The notes below the pieces were generated by a model. It had not been told where the DNA came from. It was given only the letters and a program-made list of their open reading frames with translations, and made no database searches. A stretch of DNA of 64,000 nt from Lachnospiraceae bacterium (GTDB lineage Bacteria > Bacillota > Clostridia > Lachnospirales > Lachnospiraceae), in NCBI GenBank assembly GCA_017520425.1, contig JAFXFO010000024.1:124001-188000 (forward strand), in the 5' to 3' direction. The position numbers were made by a program, and so were the translations under genes. Each line of letters begins with the position of its first letter. Position 1 is the first letter of the stretch. Below are positions 61,125-64,000 of this stretch, piece after piece.

Positions 61125-62480
61125 TTATTCGCCACTGTGCAGTTGCTCCCACCAAGGATCCCAGACCAGTACATAACCGGCTTCCTTCAGGGTTTTGCTC
61201 ACCTTAACACTAAGTGCCTTGATATCAATATCTTTCCGGGGTATATGCAGCTGTTGAAACTCTGCCATAGTCAATCCGTACTCCTGTAAGCATTGCTCCA
61301 GAAGTTCCCTGCATGCCGGATTTATATTCATACAACGGATATCCAAAACCTCTGCCTGCTGAACCAATGCGGCTCTGTTCATATATCCGCTGAATCCGTG
61401 CTTCAAACCTTCATAGACAAGAGCACCATCAGCCGTTCTGAGTCCTCCCACTATTCTTCCTTTAGGACCTAATAAACTGCCGCCCAAAGCTCCCACTTCC
61501 GGACGTTGCTTAAATATATCCCCTTCATAGTTTACCCTGTAAAAACCAAGATGCTTCAAATGTTCAACAGATGCATTCCATCCTCTCTCTGTCACAAAGC
61601 TCTCCACTGCACGTTTGCCAGCTTCATAAGCATACATCTTGCTGGCCGGATTGGCCGCGGTGGAATTTCTATGACACCTCCAATGGTACAGCACCTTGGG
61701 CACATGACAAATGACCTGTGGTGCGCTCATAAACCTTCCGGCCACACGAAGCACCAAATCAAAATCCTGGGCACCGTTATACTCACCACGAAGCTGTAAT
61801 TCCTTAAAAACATCCGCCTTTATGGCCGTAAAATGGCAGATATAATTATTTGTCATTAACAAATCCAAATCAAAATCCAATTTGAAATGAGGCTCGTAAA
61901 AACTCTTACCGTCCCCGTCGCATTTATCTTCATCCGAATAAATCATCTGATAATCAATGCCTTGCTTCTTTCCTTCTTCAATGGCTGTAGCAAACTCATA
62001 CAACGCATCTGCCGTCAGCAAATCATCATGGTCCAGCAAAGCAATATAATCACCGGTAGCATAAGGGATTCCTGCGTTGGTGTTTTCCGCGATGCCTTTG
62101 TTATCATCCAGCTTATAATAACAAACCCTGTCATCCTGATACTCTTCCGCCAATGTTTTCAGGGGCTCCGGTTCCTCTCCGGCATCCAACAATATCAATT
62201 GAAAATACGGGTATGTCTGTTGAAGCACGGACTCCACCATTTCCTTAAAATATTCCGCCGGCGTATGGTATACCGGAACCAGAATACTGAAAGTTACCGG
62301 ATTTTCCCAAGTGGTTTTCCGCTGTCTGTCCAACACATCCTCTGCCGGCTCCTTATAAGTATAGGAGTCCGTTTCTTTGGGCTGTAACCGTTCCGCAACA
62401 GCATACATGGTATTACGTATTCCATTCTTTTTCAGATAATATACGGTTTTTCGTAAATTATCCTTATTCAACTTCCCCAT
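61125..62480 (-). CDS. GT2 family glycosyltransferase with N-terminal extension
   Basis: Glycosyltransferase of 451 residues with about 70 basic residues before the GT-A domain (FSILVPVYHTPAEYFKEMVE, LLDHDDLLTADALYEFA, IYSDEDKCD, NGAQDFDLVLRVAG). A C-terminal domain of about 130 residues follows, ending LVWDPWWEQLHSGE. ATG at 62480 follows AAGGAG. It is the first of the surface-glycan genes read after the phosphohexomutase. Confidence 0.88.
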   Translation of the reverse strand: MGKLNKDNLRKTVYYLKKNGIRNTMYAVAERLQPKETDSYTYKEPAEDVLDRQRKTTWENPVTFSILVPVYHTPAEYFKEMVESVLQQTYPYFQLILLDAGEEPEPLKTLAEEYQDDRVCYYKLDDNKGIAENTNAGIPYATGDYIALLDHDDLLTADALYEFATAIEEGKKQGIDYQMIYSDEDKCDGDGKSFYEPHFKLDFDLDLLMTNNYICHFTAIKADVFKELQLRGEYNGAQDFDLVLRVAGRFMSAPQVICHVPKVLYHWRCHRNSTAANPASKMYAYEAGKRAVESFVTERGWNASVEHLKHLGFYRVNYEGDIFKQRPEVGALGGSLLGPKGRIVGGLRTADGALVYEGLKHGFSGYMNRAALVQQAEVLDIRCMNINPACRELLEQCLQEYGLTMAEFQQLHIPRKDIDIKALSVKVSKTLKEAGYVLVWDPWWEQLHSGE

Positions 62481-62510
62481 ACGGACTCCTTTCTCTTTCT
62501 TACAAGTTAC

Positions 62511-62533
62511 AAGCCGCTCATAACGAGCGGCTT
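62511..62533 (-). terminator. Hairpin after phosphohexomutase gene
   Basis: AAGCCGCTC and GAGCGGCTT pair across a 5-base loop; the minus strand continues GTAACTTG, a weak T-tract. Possible partial terminator between the phosphohexomutase and the glycan genes. Confidence 0.65.
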
Positions 62534-62543
62534 GGTCTATCTC

Positions 62544-64000
62544 TTACAACAATGCTTTTAAATCTTCTGTCAGCTGCTCTACCTTTGCCTGAGCATCGTC
62601 TAAGTTGCTTCCAACCACACCCATATAGAACTTAATCTTAGGTTCTGTTCCGGAAGGTCTTGCGCAACACCAGCAATTATTAGGAAGCTCAAAATACAGT
62701 ACATTAGACTTCGGCAATCCGGTCTTGGTTTCTGCACCGGTTTCCATATCAATCACCTTATCTTCCTGATAATCTCTGAACTTCAATACCTTCGCCTCAC
62801 CAATTGCCTTAGGCGGATTCTGACGAAGCTTATCCATAATAGCTGCAATCTGTTTAGAACCATCAATACCCTTTAAGGTAATGGTATACTGGGTCTCCTT
62901 GAAATATCCGTATGCTTCATACATCTCAAGCATCATATCCCATAATGTCTGATTATTCTTCTTGCAATATGCTGCCACTTCACACAGACACATAACTGCT
63001 ACAATAGCGTCCTTATCTCTTGCATGGGTTCCTGCCAGACAGCCATAGCTTTCTTCCAAACCGAATACGTAATTGTTGGAACCGGTCTGTTCGAACAGCT
63101 TAATCTGCTCACCGATAAACTTAAAACCTGTTAATACTTCAATCAGCTTTACATCATACTTTGCAGTAATGGGGAAGGTCATATTGGTGGTAACAATGGT
63201 GGTCACCATAGCCGGATTTGCAGGCATGGTACCTGTTTTCACCTTTTCTCTCAACAAATATTCTGCTATCAGCATACCTGACATATTGCCGGTAAATGCC
63301 ACATATTCGCCGGTTTTCGCATCCTTGGCATAAACACCCAAACGGTCTGCATCCGGGTCTGTTGCCAGGATAATATCTGCATCCTTTTCCTTTGCCAAAT
63401 TCAGTGCATAGGTAAATGCCTTGGGATCTTCCGGATTCGGGTAATCCAAAGTAGTAAACTTAGGATCCGGATTCTCCTGCTCCGGTACCACATATACATT
63501 CTTAAAGCCAAGCTCTTTTAATACTCTTCTCACAGGCACATTACCGGTACCGCAAAGAGGGGTATATACAATCTTAATATCTTCCGCTACTTCCTTAATG
63601 ATTTCCGGATGGATTACCTGTTTTTTCAATTCAACCATGTAAGCATCATCAATCTCTTCACCAATCACCTGATAAAGGCTTGCTGCCATTGCTTCTGCCT
63701 TATCCATGGTCTTTACGGTATGATAATCGGAAATAGCTTGAACCTCGGTTATAATCTCCTTGTCCTTAGGAGCGGTAACCTGAGCGCCATCTTCCCAATA
63801 AACTTTGTATCCGTTATACTCCGGAGGATTATGACTTGCGGTTACTACAATACCTGCTGTACATCCCAATGTACGAAGTGCAAAGGAAAGCTCCGGTGTG
63901 GGTCTCAATGCATCAAACACGTATGCCTTAATACCGTTTGCTGCCAGACAAAGTGCCGCTTCATCTGCAAATTCGGGAGACATAAATCTGGAATCATAGG
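62544..64000 (-). CDS. Phosphoglucomutase/phosphomannomutase (partial, 5' end outside window)
   Basis: Alpha-D-phosphohexomutase that interconverts hexose-1- and hexose-6-phosphates. Active-site Ser is in VVTASHNPPEYNGYKVYW, metal-binding loop ATDPDADRLGVY, sugar-binding loop FGLEESYGCLAGTHARDKDA and phosphate-binding loop CARPSGTEPKIKFYMGV. The frame is open to the right edge (YDSRFMSPEF), so the true start and about 90 residues lie beyond the window. It supplies glucose-1-phosphate or similar for nucleotide sugars used by the adjacent polysaccharide genes. Confidence 0.93.
   Translation of the reverse strand, partial: YDSRFMSPEFADEAALCLAANGIKAYVFDALRPTPELSFALRTLGCTAGIVVTASHNPPEYNGYKVYWEDGAQVTAPKDKEIITEVQAISDYHTVKTMDKAEAMAASLYQVIGEEIDDAYMVELKKQVIHPEIIKEVAEDIKIVYTPLCGTGNVPVRRVLKELGFKNVYVVPEQENPDPKFTTLDYPNPEDPKAFTYALNLAKEKDADIILATDPDADRLGVYAKDAKTGEYVAFTGNMSGMLIAEYLLREKVKTGTMPANPAMVTTIVTTNMTFPITAKYDVKLIEVLTGFKFIGEQIKLFEQTGSNNYVFGLEESYGCLAGTHARDKDAIVAVMCLCEVAAYCKKNNQTLWDMMLEMYEAYGYFKETQYTITLKGIDGSKQIAAIMDKLRQNPPKAIGEAKVLKFRDYQEDKVIDMETGAETKTGLPKSNVLYFELPNNCWCCARPSGTEPKIKFYMGVVGSNLDDAQAKVEQLTEDLKALL

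Overview
The window looks like the chromosome of an anaerobic, gut-type Firmicute, most likely Lachnospiraceae (Clostridia). The grounds are moderate GC, strong AGGAGG-type ribosome sites, xylan enzymes of families GH43, GH115 and GH8, lipoprotein sugar-binding proteins, a Csp-like subtilase and the absence of Gram-negative envelope genes. Almost everything is read on the minus strand. Plus-strand genes are an AraC regulator, aroA, an XRE membrane regulator with a tiny partner, and a HelD-type helicase. No rRNA, tRNA, CRISPR array, transposase or prophage was recognised.

Region 1 (1-20 kb) is a sugar uptake block. A partial secreted GH43 lipoprotein lies at the left edge. Next, in transcription order, is an operon of a cytoplasmic GH43, two paralogous cysteine-bearing proteins that resemble the U32/UbiU-UbiV fold, and a lipoprotein solute-binding protein. 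Then comes a second solute-binding lipoprotein with its own strong promoter and operator-like palindrome. Upstream of it is a large operon: membrane-anchored CBM-like/solute-binding fusion, two permeases, an NHL-propeller/TPR membrane protein, a YIP1 membrane protein, a DUF5696-type membrane-anchored protein and two more permeases. No sugar-import ATPase is present, so a shared MsmK-type ATPase elsewhere is likely.

Region 2 (20-37.6 kb) is an intracellular glucuronoarabinoxylan-oligosaccharide set: GH8 exo-oligoxylanase, SGNH acetyl esterase, GH115 alpha-glucuronidase and two paralogous GH43 enzymes, one of which has lost a key Asp. A MacB-like ABC exporter with two membrane-fusion proteins, one a tandem duplication, sits between the two GH43 genes. 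An AraC regulator is at the end. A recurring TTGCTATTTTTTC-like motif precedes four of the transcription units of regions 1 and 2 and may be its binding site.

Region 3 (37.7-45 kb) holds aroA, a 27-bp-periodic repeat tract, an XRE/TM regulator with a 51-residue membrane protein, and a compact NAD operon (nicotinamidase, Prs-like kinase, NadV, NadE, NrtR-like regulator) driven by a promoter with two identical palindromic operators.

Region 4 (45-64 kb) holds a HelD-like helicase, a frameshifted LacI regulator, a Csp-like subtilase, a Zn/Cd-type P-type ATPase with a separate HMA protein, a ClpX variant, an HtrA-like protease, and a cell-surface polysaccharide cluster (acyltransferase, three GT2 enzymes, LCP ligase, polyprenyl-phosphate sugar transferase). 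It ends with a partial phosphohexomutase.
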